A stretch of DNA of 64,000 bases from Rhabditophanes sp. KR3021 (Eukaryota; Nematoda; Chromadorea; Rhabditida; Alloionematidae): positions 2,356,001 through 2,420,000 of the forward strand of contig CAUJLY010000004.1 in assembly GCA_963281155.1 (NCBI GenBank). The letters run 5' to 3'. Of this stretch, positions 1 through 12,006 are shown one piece after another. Each line of letters starts with the position of its first letter. Position 1 is the first letter of the stretch. Below the pieces are notes generated by a model that did no database searches, was not told the origin of the DNA, and saw nothing but the letters and a program-made list of their open reading frames with translations. The position numbers and the translations under genes were made by a program.

Positions 1-3000
1 GGAATAACCAATACTTTATTGAATGGCCAATCACAATGGGAAAATGGAACTTTTGAAGGCGAGATATTTCAAAAAGCTATTTATTATTACGTTTGGATGT
101 ACGTTTATATTGCTGTAATTATCATGCTTTGTGCTTTTATTGCGGTAAGTAATTAAAAGTTATTTATTGTATAATTGTTTTGTTCAAGATGATTAGTTTT
201 TACACACTATGTGAGCGTCAAATTACTCATATTAGAACAAACTACCTAAAATCAATCTTAAAACAGGATATGGCTTGGTTTAATACAAACGAAACAGGAA
301 AATTGACAACAACAATGTCTTCTGGTATTGAAAAAATTCGAGCTGGTATGAGTGATAAATTAGGCGTCTTAATTCAATCTGTTACTCATCTTTGTGTTGG
401 TATATGTGTGGGATTCTTTTTAAATTATAGAATTGCTTCTTTTATGATTTTTGTTGCCCCAATTTTGATGATATCATTTTGGTGGTCTGGAAAACTAGTT
501 AAAAAAGCAGCTTCAAAGGAATCTGACGCATATGGGGCGGCAGGAGCTGTTGCGGATGAAGTCTTAAATGGAATTAAAATAGTAATGGCCTTTAATGCTC
601 AACAATTCGAACTCGAAAGGTATGAAAAATTATTGCAACGAGGAGTTAAAATGGGGATCAAGAAGGCATATTTAACAGCTATTTTTGGAGGTTGTCGTCT
701 TAATTCGCATTCGTATTAATTTAATTTTAATTTTAGGTAAGTAAAGAATAGTCGCAATAATGTACAAGATGACAGCTAATCATTATCGAAACGTTTATTA
801 AAAGAGGCAAAAATGAGCATAATATTATTAAGAAGTATCTTCAAGAGAGAAACAGGTTATATTCATATAAATACTCTCCTAACTTTCTTAGTGTCTCAGG
901 ATGAGTAGGGCGCCAAAGAGCATGGTCTGATTGGTGCAGCAGTTGCACAAAGTTGAAAGAAAATAGTTGATTGCATGCTCAATAACAAAAGCGACATCCT
1001 TCGTAAACTTTTCTGTTGAGTAGATCATTTTTATAAAGCCATTATTTTTAAGCAATAGAGCGAAAACGGTTTCTTTTTTGTCATTGGGTCGATATTACCA
1101 TAGCCAGACAAAAATCTTTAGAATGGTCTTTGAATCTTGGGATCGGTTCTTCATTTTCTTGGCCTCACTGTATCTCTTGCAAGATATATATGACTACGTT
1201 TAGCAGTCCCATCCAAAAAGAACAACTACTTATTTAACTTGATTAGTTAAGCTTACTGCTTCTTCCCAGAATCTTTTTCCAATGAAGTTCCTGTCTTTCC
1301 AAATAGATCATCATTCAACTTAACAGCAGTCGTTCTTGTTTTTCTGCATGTTCTATTAAGCCAATGAGAAGATGCATAACAACCACGTTCACAATATAGA
1401 CATGTGAGAGGGTAAGCAATATCAGCCGTTCCTTCATCTTCTTTTTGTCTGATTACATTTATAACAAACACCCCAAATTCCTCGTCTTGTCCGGTATCTG
1501 CTATTAACTTTGATTTGAGCCTGGAACTGCACTCTGTTTCACAATAAGGGACGTTGGCACTTGTATCTTTTTGTTGTGAAGCAAAATAAGATAAAACAGC
1601 AGATGTGACAACACTTTAGGATAACCTAAACCTTTGGCTTTATCATAGTCATCAACAAAGTTGCCTCTAACGGGTGTTCGTGTACTTCTATCCACTTGAG
1701 AAAGAATTTCGTATCTTGCCATTTCATCCTTGTAATTTTCTTGTCCTTTTAAAGGTTTGACAGCATCTTTGATTAGAAATAGATTTACCCGTTCCTCTGA
1801 CTTTTCATGAACTATATTTCTGAACTGCTCATTATCAATCAGTGTCTTTCTAAAACATGATTAAATAAAAAATTATATCATTAATTGTGGTTTGTTAATA
1901 TCAATCAACTATTTTTGAGGTATTTTTTTTGGAATCCTTTTCATCTCAATGGCTGTGGTTTTTTGGTTTGGAATCAAATTAATTCAAAGTGAAGGTGAAA
2001 CCTTGGGCACGTTATTTGCTGTTTTCTGGTCCGTAATGGTGGGCTCAATTCGGTTAGGTCAAAACATAACTCAAATTAGTGCAATTGTGTCTGCCAAATT
2101 AGCTGGGGGTGAAATCTTCGATGTAATTGAAAGAGAACCTGAAATAGATTGTTGTTCTAGTGTTGGAGAACAACCAAGACATTTTCAGGGAAATATCGCT
2201 TTCTCTAATGTTACATTTAGATATCCATCAAGACCTACACAGCAGATATTAAACGAAATTAGCTTCGAAGTTAAAGCTAATACGCAGGTTGCTTTGGTTG
2301 GCAGTTCAGGTAATTGGCCATTCCATTCCTAATTTTAACTTTTTTGTATTACAGGTTCCGGCAAATCTACGGGTAAGGATTATTACTTATGCAAATAGCA
2401 ATTATATTTTGTAGTTATGACTTTACTGATGAAGTATTACAATGTCGAAAGTGGAAGTATTACCTTGGATGGTAAGCCTATTCAGGACCTTAACATAAAA
2501 TGGTTGCGCCAAATGATAGCAATTGTACCACAAGGATCTGTATTGTTTACAGCTTCAATCAGAGATAATATTAAAATTGGCAAAATAGATGCTACAGATG
2601 AGGAAGTTATAGAAGCTTGCAAGACGGCTCACGCTCATGATTTCATAATGAAACTTCCTTACCAATATGACACAATGGTCGGAGAAGGTGGGATTTCACT
2701 ATCCGGTATATTTTAATTGATTAATTATTATTATTATTTGATTTGTTTTAGGAGGCCAGGCTCAAAGAGTTCAAATTGCTAAGGCTGTTATCCGTTCTAG
2801 TAGAATATTGCTCCTCGATGAAGCTACCTCAGGTTCATTTACAATATTTATCCAATTTTTTAATAATATATTTAGCCCTTGATTCTGAAAGTGAATCTAT
2901 TGTTCAAAAAGCTTTGGACGCTGCTTCAAAGGGACGTACAACTATCGCTATTGCCCATCGTCTAAGTACAATCAGAAATTACGATAATATTGTTGTATTC

Positions 3001-6000
3001 AAAGAAGGAGATATAATCGAAATAGGAAATCATGATGAATTAATGAAGAACAAGGGTTATTACCACAGCTTAATTTTAGCTCAACAAACGCAAGAAAGAA
3101 ATGTTGATAATGGTTGTGATGAGAAAAGTCTGGCCTCAACCAAAACCGAATATAACGAGAGATCCATTGATGGGGCAATTGAAGAAAGTGAGGAAGACGA
3201 TGCTCAAATCAGCAGGGAAAGGCTTAGCAAACGTTTAGGGCGTTCTATGGTTAGTGTTAAATCAATTGATGACGAGGAAGATGAAAATGTCAGAGATTCT
3301 ATGCACGATATTGGAGCTTCAGAAGCAACTATTATGGATATTATTAAATTTGGGAAACGTGATTTTAAAATTGCAGCTTTTGGACTTATTTTTGTAATTG
3401 GAAGAGGTTTGACTTGGCCTGTATTCTCTATTATTTATGGTAATTTATTCAAAACATTATCTAATCCAGATAATAGTGAAGATGCAAATAAACTTTCAAT
3501 TATCTTTATTTGCTCAGCATTCGCTGTGCTAGGAATCTGCTCGATGATATTCACGATTGCAGCAGGAACAATGTTTGGCATTTCTGGAGAAAGAATGACA
3601 AAACGTTTAAGAGTTGCTGTATATAAAAATATTCTCTCCCAAGATGCTTCGTATTTTGATTCTGGAAAGCATTCTGTATCAACTTTGTCAAATAGATTGG
3701 CTAGTGACGCGCCAAATGTCCAGGCAGCGATTGATATGAGATTAGCTGAAGTTTTGCAAGGTACGTCAATCATCTCATCTAATTATATCTTCATTTTAGG
3801 TAAACTAATGGACCATTAAAAAAGTTAGCGAATACCATAATATTCATTTAAAGAGGGGGAAAATAGTGTAATTAGGCAAGATAGTATTAAGCAATATACT
3901 TTGAAGATTGATGGATTTTGATAAGAGTAATATCTGAAATTCGGCTTATAATATCTGGACCTTTCTTCCACATAACGTCATCAGGTTGTCTTGATACATC
4001 GATCTTTTTCAAACTATTTTAAAGGTCCAGTATAAACGGTTACTCCAAAGCAATAGCTTCATTACTAGTCAACTCATCAAGGTATAAATCTGCTATTTTG
4101 GATATATTAATGATTCAGGTCCCTTTGGTATTGAGAGGAATGAATCTTCCGTAATAAAGTTTGACATCTAATGAATGTTCACAAAGTCTCTTTGCCATAT
4201 TGTTGGAAACCCCCCAATAAAAACTGAATTATTAAAATAACAAGGATTTAGCATCTTTATCAGCAGGCAAGACATCCAAGACGTATGTAGATTGTTGTCC
4301 AGTTGCTGTATTTTGAGACTTAGCCTTCTTCAGATTATCCATTAACTTCTTCCAAAACTCAACATCAAACAAGTTCTTGTCTATTCCAAAAACCTCGATA
4401 ACTACACTTCTAAACTAACTTACAATAATAGAGACTTCTTTAGCATTGACTCTTCTTTAATATCCTTAATTACCAACAGATATTCTTCGTGGAAAGCCAG
4501 CTCAGGAGGTTCCATAGTAGAACTCTTAACAGGGCTTGACTCAGTACTTCCACGTCTAGCAACATTGATGATTATATTTGATATTTGTCAACTTGCCATC
4601 TGTATCAACTTCTTGCCTTATTGTTTCGCTTTATCTTAACGGAGTGCTTCCAATAGAATTGCTTATCTTTGAGGGGCTCCATCGCGATTGGTATCTTTAT
4701 TTGGACAAGATATTTTAATTATTAAATCGAGGAAGGTATAAAAGAATTAGCTAATTTAAAGATCGAGTCGAAAGGCTCTGATAATGACTTTAAAAAAAGA
4801 TTTAATTGAAACTTATTTTCTAAAAACATACAAATTATTTCGTTATACTAATGCATAATTGTAAATAGGAGTTGTTTCCCTTATCGCTGGATTAATAATA
4901 TCGTTTGTTTACGGATGGAGAATGGCTTTTGTAGGAATAGGCACAGCTTTAACTCTTCTCGTTGTCAATGTATCTACCTCTAATTTATTAAAACGACGCG
5001 CCATGGAAGATAGCCATACAGCGGAACGTGCTTCACAAATTGCCTTGGAATCAATTGAAAATGTTAAAACGATTCAGGACATGACTTTCCATGATGATGT
5101 CATGCATATGTTTCACAAAGCATCGGAAGAGCCAATGCGAAGAGCCATCATCAGAGGCTACTTACAAGCTTTTTCATATTCTTTTTCCCTAGCCTTCGTT
5201 TCCTTCAATTTCGCAGTGTCTTATTCGATCGGAACTATTTTAATTGTTAATAATTATGTTACTCCATACGTTGTTTTTCAAGTTATTGAAGCCTTAAATA
5301 TGGCATCAATGTCATTAATGAATGCGGCATCTTATTTCCCGGAATATGTGCGTGCTCGTTGTTCTGCTGGACTACTTTTCAAAATGATTAGTGAAAAATC
5401 AAGTATTGATAACTTTGGAAAAGGAGGGAATACCAAGAAGATACACGGAAATATTCAGATTGAGTCTGCTCATTTTGCTTATCCACATATGCCACGACAA
5501 AAAGTACTTAAAAATTTATCCATTAATGTAGATTTTGGACAAACATTGGCTCTTTGTGGTCCATCTGGAAGCGGGAAATCAACTACAATTCAGTTACTAG
5601 AAAGGTATTATGATTTATCAGTTGGGGAAGTACTAATTGACAATATCAATATCAAACATTATAATGTAAATCACTTAAGAAAAGCAATTTCAATTGTCTC
5701 CCAGCAGCCTATTTTATTCAATCTTACAGTCAAGCAAAATATTTGCTACGGATCTTGTGGAATGTCAGATGATGAAGTTGTTGAAGCTGCAAGAAACGCC
5801 AACATTGCCGATTTTATTGAGACTCTCCCTCAAAAATACAATACTTATATTGGTCCCAGAGGACGTAATCTTAGTCTAGGACAAGCTCAGCGTTTATCCA
5901 TTGCCAGAGCTATTATCAGACAACCTCGAATCTTATTACTTGATGAACCATCGGCAAGTTTGGATGCTGCCTCAGAAAAAGTAGTACAGGAAGCATTAGA

Positions 6001-6175
6001 TAAAGCAAGTAGGGGCCGTACATGTGTAGTTATTGCACATCGTCTAAAAACAATAGAAAAGGCCGATTGTATTGGGGTAATTGCAGATGGACGAGTTCAA
6101 GAAATGGGTGAACATCATCAACTATTAGATCACAAAGGAATTTATTATAATTTAGCAAAGCAACAAACACTTTGA
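1..6175 (+). CDS. ABCB-type (P-glycoprotein) ABC transporter, 5' end outside window
   Basis: Partial full-length ABC exporter (TMD1-NBD1-TMD2-NBD2); such proteins pump lipophilic compounds across the plasma membrane using ATP. Exons by splice signals and frame: 1-144, 189-690, 1920-2309, 2355-2372, 2415-2705, 2752-2832, 2876-3760, 4869-6175. The first exons hold TMD1 helices. NBD1 has Walker A split over the 18-nt exon, signature LSGGQAQR, Walker B ILLLDEATS and H-loop IAHRL. An acidic linker follows, then TMD2, then NBD2 with Walker A GPSGSGKST, a deviant signature LSLGQ, Walker B LLLDEPSASLD and IAHRL. The stop is TGA at 6173-6175. Two introns (691-1919 and 3761-4868) are far longer than the others and hold element relics. 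It could be any of the many nematode pgp paralogues; no orthologue is assigned. Confidence 0.93.
737..1919 (-). mobile_element. Decayed antisense coding relic in long intron (insert 1)
   Basis: This 1183-nt stretch follows a complete 46-nt intron (691-736, ending ttttag) and itself begins GTAAGT and ends AG, just before the next exon of the ABC gene. On the minus strand it holds two open stretches (about 1504-1722 and 1253-1471) plus coding-like pieces near 850-1020 in shifted frames, so the frame is broken several times. The piece at 1253-1471 contains a Cys-rich segment (LTCLYCERGCYASSHW). I recognise no protein family. Insertion of a mobile or viral-derived element is inferred from size, orientation and the shared pattern with the other long introns. 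Confidence 0.5.
3800..4868 (-). mobile_element. Decayed antisense coding relic in long intron (insert 2)
   Basis: A 1069-nt stretch beginning GTAAAC directly after a complete 39-nt intron (3761-3799, ending ttttag), and ending AG before the exon at 4869. Minus-strand translation gives coding-like pieces of 30-55 residues interrupted by stops and frameshifts. No intact ORF remains. Near its left end, around 3888-3912, it resembles the corresponding part of insert 1 around 826-850: both have TATTAAG, then TAT, then CTT-AAGA. This weakly supports a common origin. Confidence 0.42.
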
Positions 6176-6210
6176 CCACTTTAAAGCAATCATTTAAATG
6201 GCTCTGAAAA

Positions 6211-6318
6211 ACGACTTATTCATAAATAAAATTTGAAACGCCTTATTCATAAATAAAATCTGAAACTTTTTGTTCATAAATAAAATCTAAAACGTTTTAT
6301 TCATAAATAAAATCTAAA
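6211..6318. repeat. 27-bp tandem repeat, four copies, each with AATAAA
   Basis: Four near-identical 27-bp units start at 6211, 6238, 6265 and 6292. Each contains TTCATAAATAAAAT. They fill the 178-nt gap between the stop of the ABC gene (+) and the stop of the convergent BTB gene (-). Each unit carries an AATAAA polyadenylation hexamer on the + strand. Confidence 0.9.
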
Positions 6319-6353
6319 ACGACGTAATATTTTATCTTCTATTAATTATTAGT

Positions 6354-8048
6354 TCACTCTGAATCGTGGCTATCTTGGTTAATTTGTTTTTGCTTTGTAG
6401 TCGCTTTTGCCTTCTCTATATCAGATGCACATTTACTCGGTTTTTTGATAAAGTTTTCTTTGTACAAATAGCTCTGGCAAAAGCAGTCCTGGGTTTTCTC
6501 ATTAAACGGAACTAGGGCGTGTTCACATTTATAATAAGCTTGGAAGTCGCCGTTACTTTTCTTCTCTAATTCGCATTCATTTTCTTTGAAACAGATGTTA
6601 CATCCGACTGTTTTTGTGCAAGGACTTGCTTTGATTTTAATCATTCCACCTTCTTTTGTCCGGCCGCATCGAGGGCATTGCCTTACATCTGTTGAAAAAT
6701 GATCCAATTCATGAATTTTTTTGAATATATCTACCACTTGACTATACATTGTTCTTAATTTAGCTGCCAACAAGTCAGAATAAATTCTTTCCGACAACAT
6801 TTGTCTATGTTTTTCTAAATTCTCCAAAGACAATCTCCCAACTACTGGCAAGCATGCATCATAAGAACATTGATCAAACCTGTGTTTTACAATCCAATTC
6901 AACCAGCATAATGCAACCATCGGAGGCTTTAAGTCCGCATTCTCCACAATATATTTTATACATCTATTTTCTAGCCCCTTAGCTCCAAATCTTTTGCTCA
7001 GACGCATACAAGTTTCCAATGTTTCTTCACTTAACTCACGTAGTACAGGTAGTTCTATTATTGACTCAATAAACCACTGGAATTGAATACTTTGCGAGGG
7101 ATGGGATAAGCCTGAAACTACTATACTACATTCATTGATACTATGTTGCTTGACACCATCCATTGGCAAAGCTTTGTTATCCACGAATAAATTTCGAAAA
7201 AAGTCTGAAGCATGTGATAGTTGCTGCTTGCAAACACTGAATTTAGTGTTCTCTACAAAAATCGTTGCACTACATCCATCACGCTTACATTGGGGCGACA
7301 AGTAGTCAAATGTTTTAGAGATTTTTTTGCCGTGGCTATTACTTCCTCCTTCAGTGCTTTTTTCATGACTTTTTTCTTTACTTCTCTCATTACTCTTTTC
7401 ATTGCTCTTTTTACTAGGACTTTTTGAACCTCTCTTTGATGTCTTACTCAAGGTATCCTCGAAAAATGGCGTAAATGGAGTCAACTTAGTAGGAGAAGGG
7501 CTAAGTGTTTCATATAAATCATTATTAATATTCATTTTTGATTGAGAACTATATCTTAACGCTGCTGGATCACCAAATAAATTTGATTGATGATAACATC
7601 CATCATTGTCATTATAAATTTGAGATGGTGATAAATAATGATTGGATCTTGGATTTAAATGTGGAGAATAGGGTTGATCTAGCTTGTAACGGCTAGATTG
7701 AGGAGACGCTGGAGTAGAAAAGTGTTGCGGTGGTGATCTAGAATAAAATCTATCCATTTGAGGCGTCGAAAAGTTATGATCGTAACAATTATTTGGATGG
7801 CTCATGACTTGTGGATAATTATTCTTTTCTTTGTTGTTTCTAATTCTAGCTCGAGATTGATGCTGGATTTGATTTAGATAATATGGGTCGGTGGTAGGAA
7901 CATCGAAAAATGTATTCATCAGCATAGGTTCCTTTGAATAATGGCCCTGATGCATCACATACTTATCCTTGCTTTGGTTTCTAGTTTGAGGACTCTTAGA
8001 CCTTGACTTAGATTTCCTAATAATCTTTTTAATAAAATTGGTAGCCAT
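6354..8048 (-). CDS. BTB/POZ domain protein with C-terminal cysteine pairs
   Basis: Single-exon gene of 564 residues. The first 225 or so residues are low-complexity (Ser, Tyr, Gln, Asn, Lys), beginning with a Ser/Lys/Arg-rich tail and ending in a Lys/Ser/Glu repeat tract. A BTB fold follows (about 250-345), recognisable from CSATIFVENTKFSVCKQQL, then a BACK-like helical region. The last 120 residues hold Cys pairs (CPRCGRT, CNICFKENEC, CEHALV, CFCQ) that may bind zinc. BTB proteins commonly dimerise and serve as CUL3 substrate adaptors, but that role is inference here. The start is the ATG at 8048; the stop is TGA at 6354-6356. Confidence 0.8.
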   Translation of the reverse strand: MATNFIKKIIRKSKSRSKSPQTRNQSKDKYVMHQGHYSKEPMLMNTFFDVPTTDPYYLNQIQHQSRARIRNNKEKNNYPQVMSHPNNCYDHNFSTPQMDRFYSRSPPQHFSTPASPQSSRYKLDQPYSPHLNPRSNHYLSPSQIYNDNDGCYHQSNLFGDPAALRYSSQSKMNINNDLYETLSPSPTKLTPFTPFFEDTLSKTSKRGSKSPSKKSNEKSNERSKEKSHEKSTEGGSNSHGKKISKTFDYLSPQCKRDGCSATIFVENTKFSVCKQQLSHASDFFRNLFVDNKALPMDGVKQHSINECSIVVSGLSHPSQSIQFQWFIESIIELPVLRELSEETLETCMRLSKRFGAKGLENRCIKYIVENADLKPPMVALCWLNWIVKHRFDQCSYDACLPVVGRLSLENLEKHRQMLSERIYSDLLAAKLRTMYSQVVDIFKKIHELDHFSTDVRQCPRCGRTKEGGMIKIKASPCTKTVGCNICFKENECELEKKSNGDFQAYYKCEHALVPFNEKTQDCFCQSYLYKENFIKKPSKCASDIEKAKATTKQKQINQDSHDSE

Positions 8049-8432
8049 TGTTAGTTATAGTTAGAATGAATAGAAAGATGTTAAGAGCAATTGTTTCCAA
8101 CGATTTTATTAGCATCTACTAACAGGAGATAATTTAATCTCAATAATGAATGATTTAGGCTATTGCCACTATCATTTGTTCACATTGGAAGTGATCAATA
8201 ATAAAGATATGTAATGCTCAAAATTTGTAAGACACATTATCAATCGAAAACAAGAAAAGATTAATGAGCAAAGGATATTAAACATTATTATATTAAGCAA
8301 TGACGTACATCCAATATTATTTCAAATAGATACATACAATATTTAACTGAAAATATTTTAAACACAATTTAAGGTATCCAAATTTATTTGGGAAAAGTAA
8401 AATTACATTACATTAGTTATATACTAACTTAG

Positions 8433-11400
8433 TTAAGTGTTAGCTTTATCAGCCCATTTTTTTCTCTCACCAGGTGGAAGTTGCTTGAATTTGTGCCCGG
8501 TATATCTTTCAAAGGCACTCTCTGTTTTGTCCCCGTTGTATTGTTCCACCAATCCATCGTGAACTGCCTTTTTCCATAAATCATATCCCGAAGGTTTCCC
8601 TCCAAAAGATAATTTTGCTTGTTTTTGAGAAGGTATTCCTTGGGTTGCGTCAATGAGTGGTCTTTTACGACTATTGTCATTTCCAAATGTTGTTGAAGCC
8701 GATTCCGTAGGAGTACCTAATTCATCAAAATAATTCACATTTGACAAATCTTCACTAATTTTCAAAGAACTCAAATTGTTTTGGCTCGTTTTTTTGAACG
8801 GATTGAAACTACTTGACACACCACTTTCACTTTGGCAGGTATCAATTGAAAGCACATCCATAGAGGCTGACTGCTTAATTTCCCCTTTTGGAGGTTCAGA
8901 ATAGTTGGTTGTGAAGGAACTGCTGTCACCATAGTCATTACTTGATAAATCTTGCATTGCAGCTACGACAGGTTGGATTGGAACATGAGGAGATTTAGGG
9001 AAAACTCTCTTAGGAACTTTAACAATAATAGGCGTCTTGTCTTGGAATGAGATTCTTGGTTTGGATGGAGCAATTTCACTTAAATTAAGGTCATCACCGA
9101 ATACACTTTTACAATTGGTCACTTTTTGGTCCATATTTCTCCCAATTTCACTAACCTTTTCAACAAGAAGGTTAATTTTTTCCTTAGCAGCATAATTGCA
9201 TAGTGTGGATATGTGTTTCCCAGTTTCACACATCTTCGTTGCATCCGTCGCTCTTACCAATCTGTTAGAAGTACAAGCTACGGCAAACAATTTTAGTATG
9301 TTGGTTATTTTGCCAGTGGCAGTGAGGTGCTTGAACATCTGATTGAACATTAATTCACTTTCAAACTGAGACTTTTCAGTATCTCCATCAAGGATTGGAA
9401 GTTTCCACTTTGCAGATAATGGATTATTGGTATTACTTGAGACGGATGGATACTTATAATTACGAACATAAATGTATCGAATTAAGTGCGTATCCCCTGC
9501 AATGGTTGTTGGCCAGATAGAATCTCCACAACCAACAATGAGCTCCTTTCCATTCAAAATTGGGAGCCAATTAAGCGTGGCGTTCTGAAGTACTCGGAAA
9601 ACAAAATTTGAATCCATGGAAATTAGTTGATTATCTTCGGTGAAAGAAAGGTAGCGAAGAGTGGACCATGCTGATAGTTCTAAAGGAATGGAAAGTGTTT
9701 TGTTCTTCTTATTTCCGATAAAGTACCAATTGATCTTATGAGCAAATTCATAATTATCTTCATCTTGAATAGGCCCTCCAACAATTGTTACCACCAGCAA
9801 ATTGTTCCCGCTGCAGATCATCGTCAAGAAAGGTCCAGAATACCCAAACATATCCAATTGAGTACCAGCTAAAGAGAAAATTCTAATTATCCTTGAAGAT
9901 GTTGCGACTGCAATAAAATCATCTCCAATACAAAGTCCTACAATGTTCTCATCCTCAAGCATGTGACATTCCCAATTCCTTGATGAATAATCCCAAGAAG
10001 CAAAATAATTGACAATTAGCTTCGAAGAACTTTTGGGAGATCCGGAAGATGCATAAGCAATTGCGCTGTTTGAGATATCAGCCATTGACCACTTGTTTCC
10101 GTTTTCTTGAACTGTAATTTCAGCATGTATCGAGATATCGTGGAAATTGAATTCCAAATAATCTTCTCCATCATCTGTACAAAATTTCTTTACTGTCCCA
10201 ACTTTGTTCCATTTCAAAAAACAGCCATCGTGTGCTCTTGGAGTTGAGCAAATGCCAAATGGTTTAGGAAGTGCCGGAGGTCTATACTTTTCATACTTTA
10301 CAATTGTTTCTTCCACTTTGTTAGAACTTTTGCTTACAAATTCCCCACTAGACTTATCGAATCCGTATTTTTCTTTGATTTTACCAAGGTCAGCTGACAT
10401 ATTAGTATTTTCATCATCAAATCCAAAGTCTTCTGATACGGCACTTTTAGAATCTATTGTATCCATCTGCTCTGTGTCTGAATCTTCTTCGATCATTATT
10501 CTCTTTGTTTTTTTAGGTTCAGATTGCCTTGGGAAAGCATTTGTCGTTTCTATTGAGAAAGAATACACTTTGTTCTCTTTATCAGCAACGACCAATTGCT
10601 TTTCACCAAACGGATTCCAGATTATTGAAGTCAATTGAACAGTAGGATTTTCGAAAAATCTTAAACATTCTCTCTTTTCAATCCCAAACACAAAAATCAT
10701 CCCGGTAATTGTTGACGCAACTAGTTGTTCCCCACAAGGAGATAAACAAGATAAATTGAAGAAGTCAGATGTAGCATTCCCAGCCAAAAGTAAACCAGCT
10801 TGACACCATCCCCCGCTTGAGATGATCTTGACACACCCTTGAGTAGGAACGAATAAAGTATCACCGTTATTTGACCAAGTCATTGCATAACTCACATCTC
10901 CCTTTCCCAAAAAACTTTTTTTAGTAATATCAATGGTGGCAACTGTGCTTGAATCTTCCATTCCTAAATCATCCACGTCTGATTTTAGGTTGTAAATTGA
11001 AATGGTGGAGTTGTGAAAAGCGAGAGCGAAGTATTTGTTTGTAGGATCAATTCTTATACATTCCGGAACTTCGTCAATATCGTGACGATTATGCCCTACT
11101 TGTTTTCCATTTTCCAATTCAATTGAAAAGACTGTAAAGTCAGTCGACCCAGCAACAACAAATTTGCCATCATTTGAGCAGTCTAAGCATGCCACTTCAT
11201 AGATAAAGTTCCGTAGTCCACTTAGCTTCAATGCATTAGGAAAGGATAAGCAATTTAAATGGAACTTATTCTCCAGCTCTCCCAGATTGTCATGCGTTTG
11301 TCCAGCGTACAAAAGATCATCGTACCACCCAATGCTGCCGTCTAATTTTGCATCAACTGATTTTTCGTCGAACTTCAGTTGGTTGCTTTCATCCATCCAA

Positions 11401-11582
11401 TAATACACCATTTTCTTGTCTTGACCAGCAGATACGGCAAACTAAAAAATGATAACAAATACGTTTAGTTATTAGCTTACATATTTGGATTTACTGCCAA
11501 TCTTCTTATTCGTTGCGAACCTGATAGGTCCGTTTTGGTGTGGCTCCAAAGCCTTTATCTGCGGCAAAATACTGGCTTCCAT
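8433..11582 (-). CDS. AND-1/WDHD1/Ctf4 replisome adaptor
   Basis: Two exons, 11481-11582 and 8433-11441, give about 1036 residues. The order matches animal WDHD1: N-terminal WD40 repeats (about 1-300), an acidic/Ser linker, a central SepB-type beta-propeller/helical domain (about 430-760), a disordered Ser/Pro-rich region, and a C-terminal HMG box (YDLWKKAVHDGLVEQY to KKWADKAN). Ctf4/AND-1 links the CMG helicase to DNA polymerase alpha and other replisome clients in the nucleus. The start codon in the short first exon is supported by a 39-nt intron with good GTAAGC..TTTTAG signals and an intact frame. Confidence 0.92.
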
Positions 11583-11969
11583 GGCTAATTAAAGAATCAC
11601 TAGATTAAGTAGTAAGTAATCGCAATTTAAATTGATCTAAAAACGAGCAACTATCTCGTATTCATTAAAGTCATCCAAATAGCCCTCCACCACACGGACA
11701 ATCTGTATAAGAAATAGACCAGTACTGTAATGATACGCTCTTTACCAATGCAAGTCAATGTTGTAGCCCAATTTGATATCAAATTTGAATATTTTTGCCT
11801 GAATGTGCGATAAATAGTAAATAAAAATAATAATTTTTAGCTGTTCTAACTTTCTAAAAATATTAATGACCCCTATCACTTTTAATTTGCCTAATTTGGA
11901 TTTCTAGTTTTGTTTTAAACGTAATTTCGTACTTGAATCTGTCTCGTCACCAATTTCAATATGTAACGA

Positions 11970-11983
11970 TTTTTTACTTATAG
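11970..11983 (+). promoter_or_regulatory. Likely spliced-leader or 5'UTR acceptor for eEF1G
   Basis: A T-rich tract ending TTACTTATAG lies 23 nt before the eEF1G ATG, with no convincing upstream donor nearby. In nematodes this is the usual look of a trans-splice acceptor. Similar acceptors precede the ATGs of the small basic protein (24458) and the V-ATPase gene (25670). Confidence 0.45.
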
Positions 11984-12006
11984 GTTGACTTTTTCTACTA
12001 CTGAAA

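Noticed and set aside
10204..10638. 144-codon + strand ORF inside the AND-1 gene
   Set aside because: Antisense shadow of a strong conserved coding exon; Ser/Phe/Leu-rich as expected from reversed codons.
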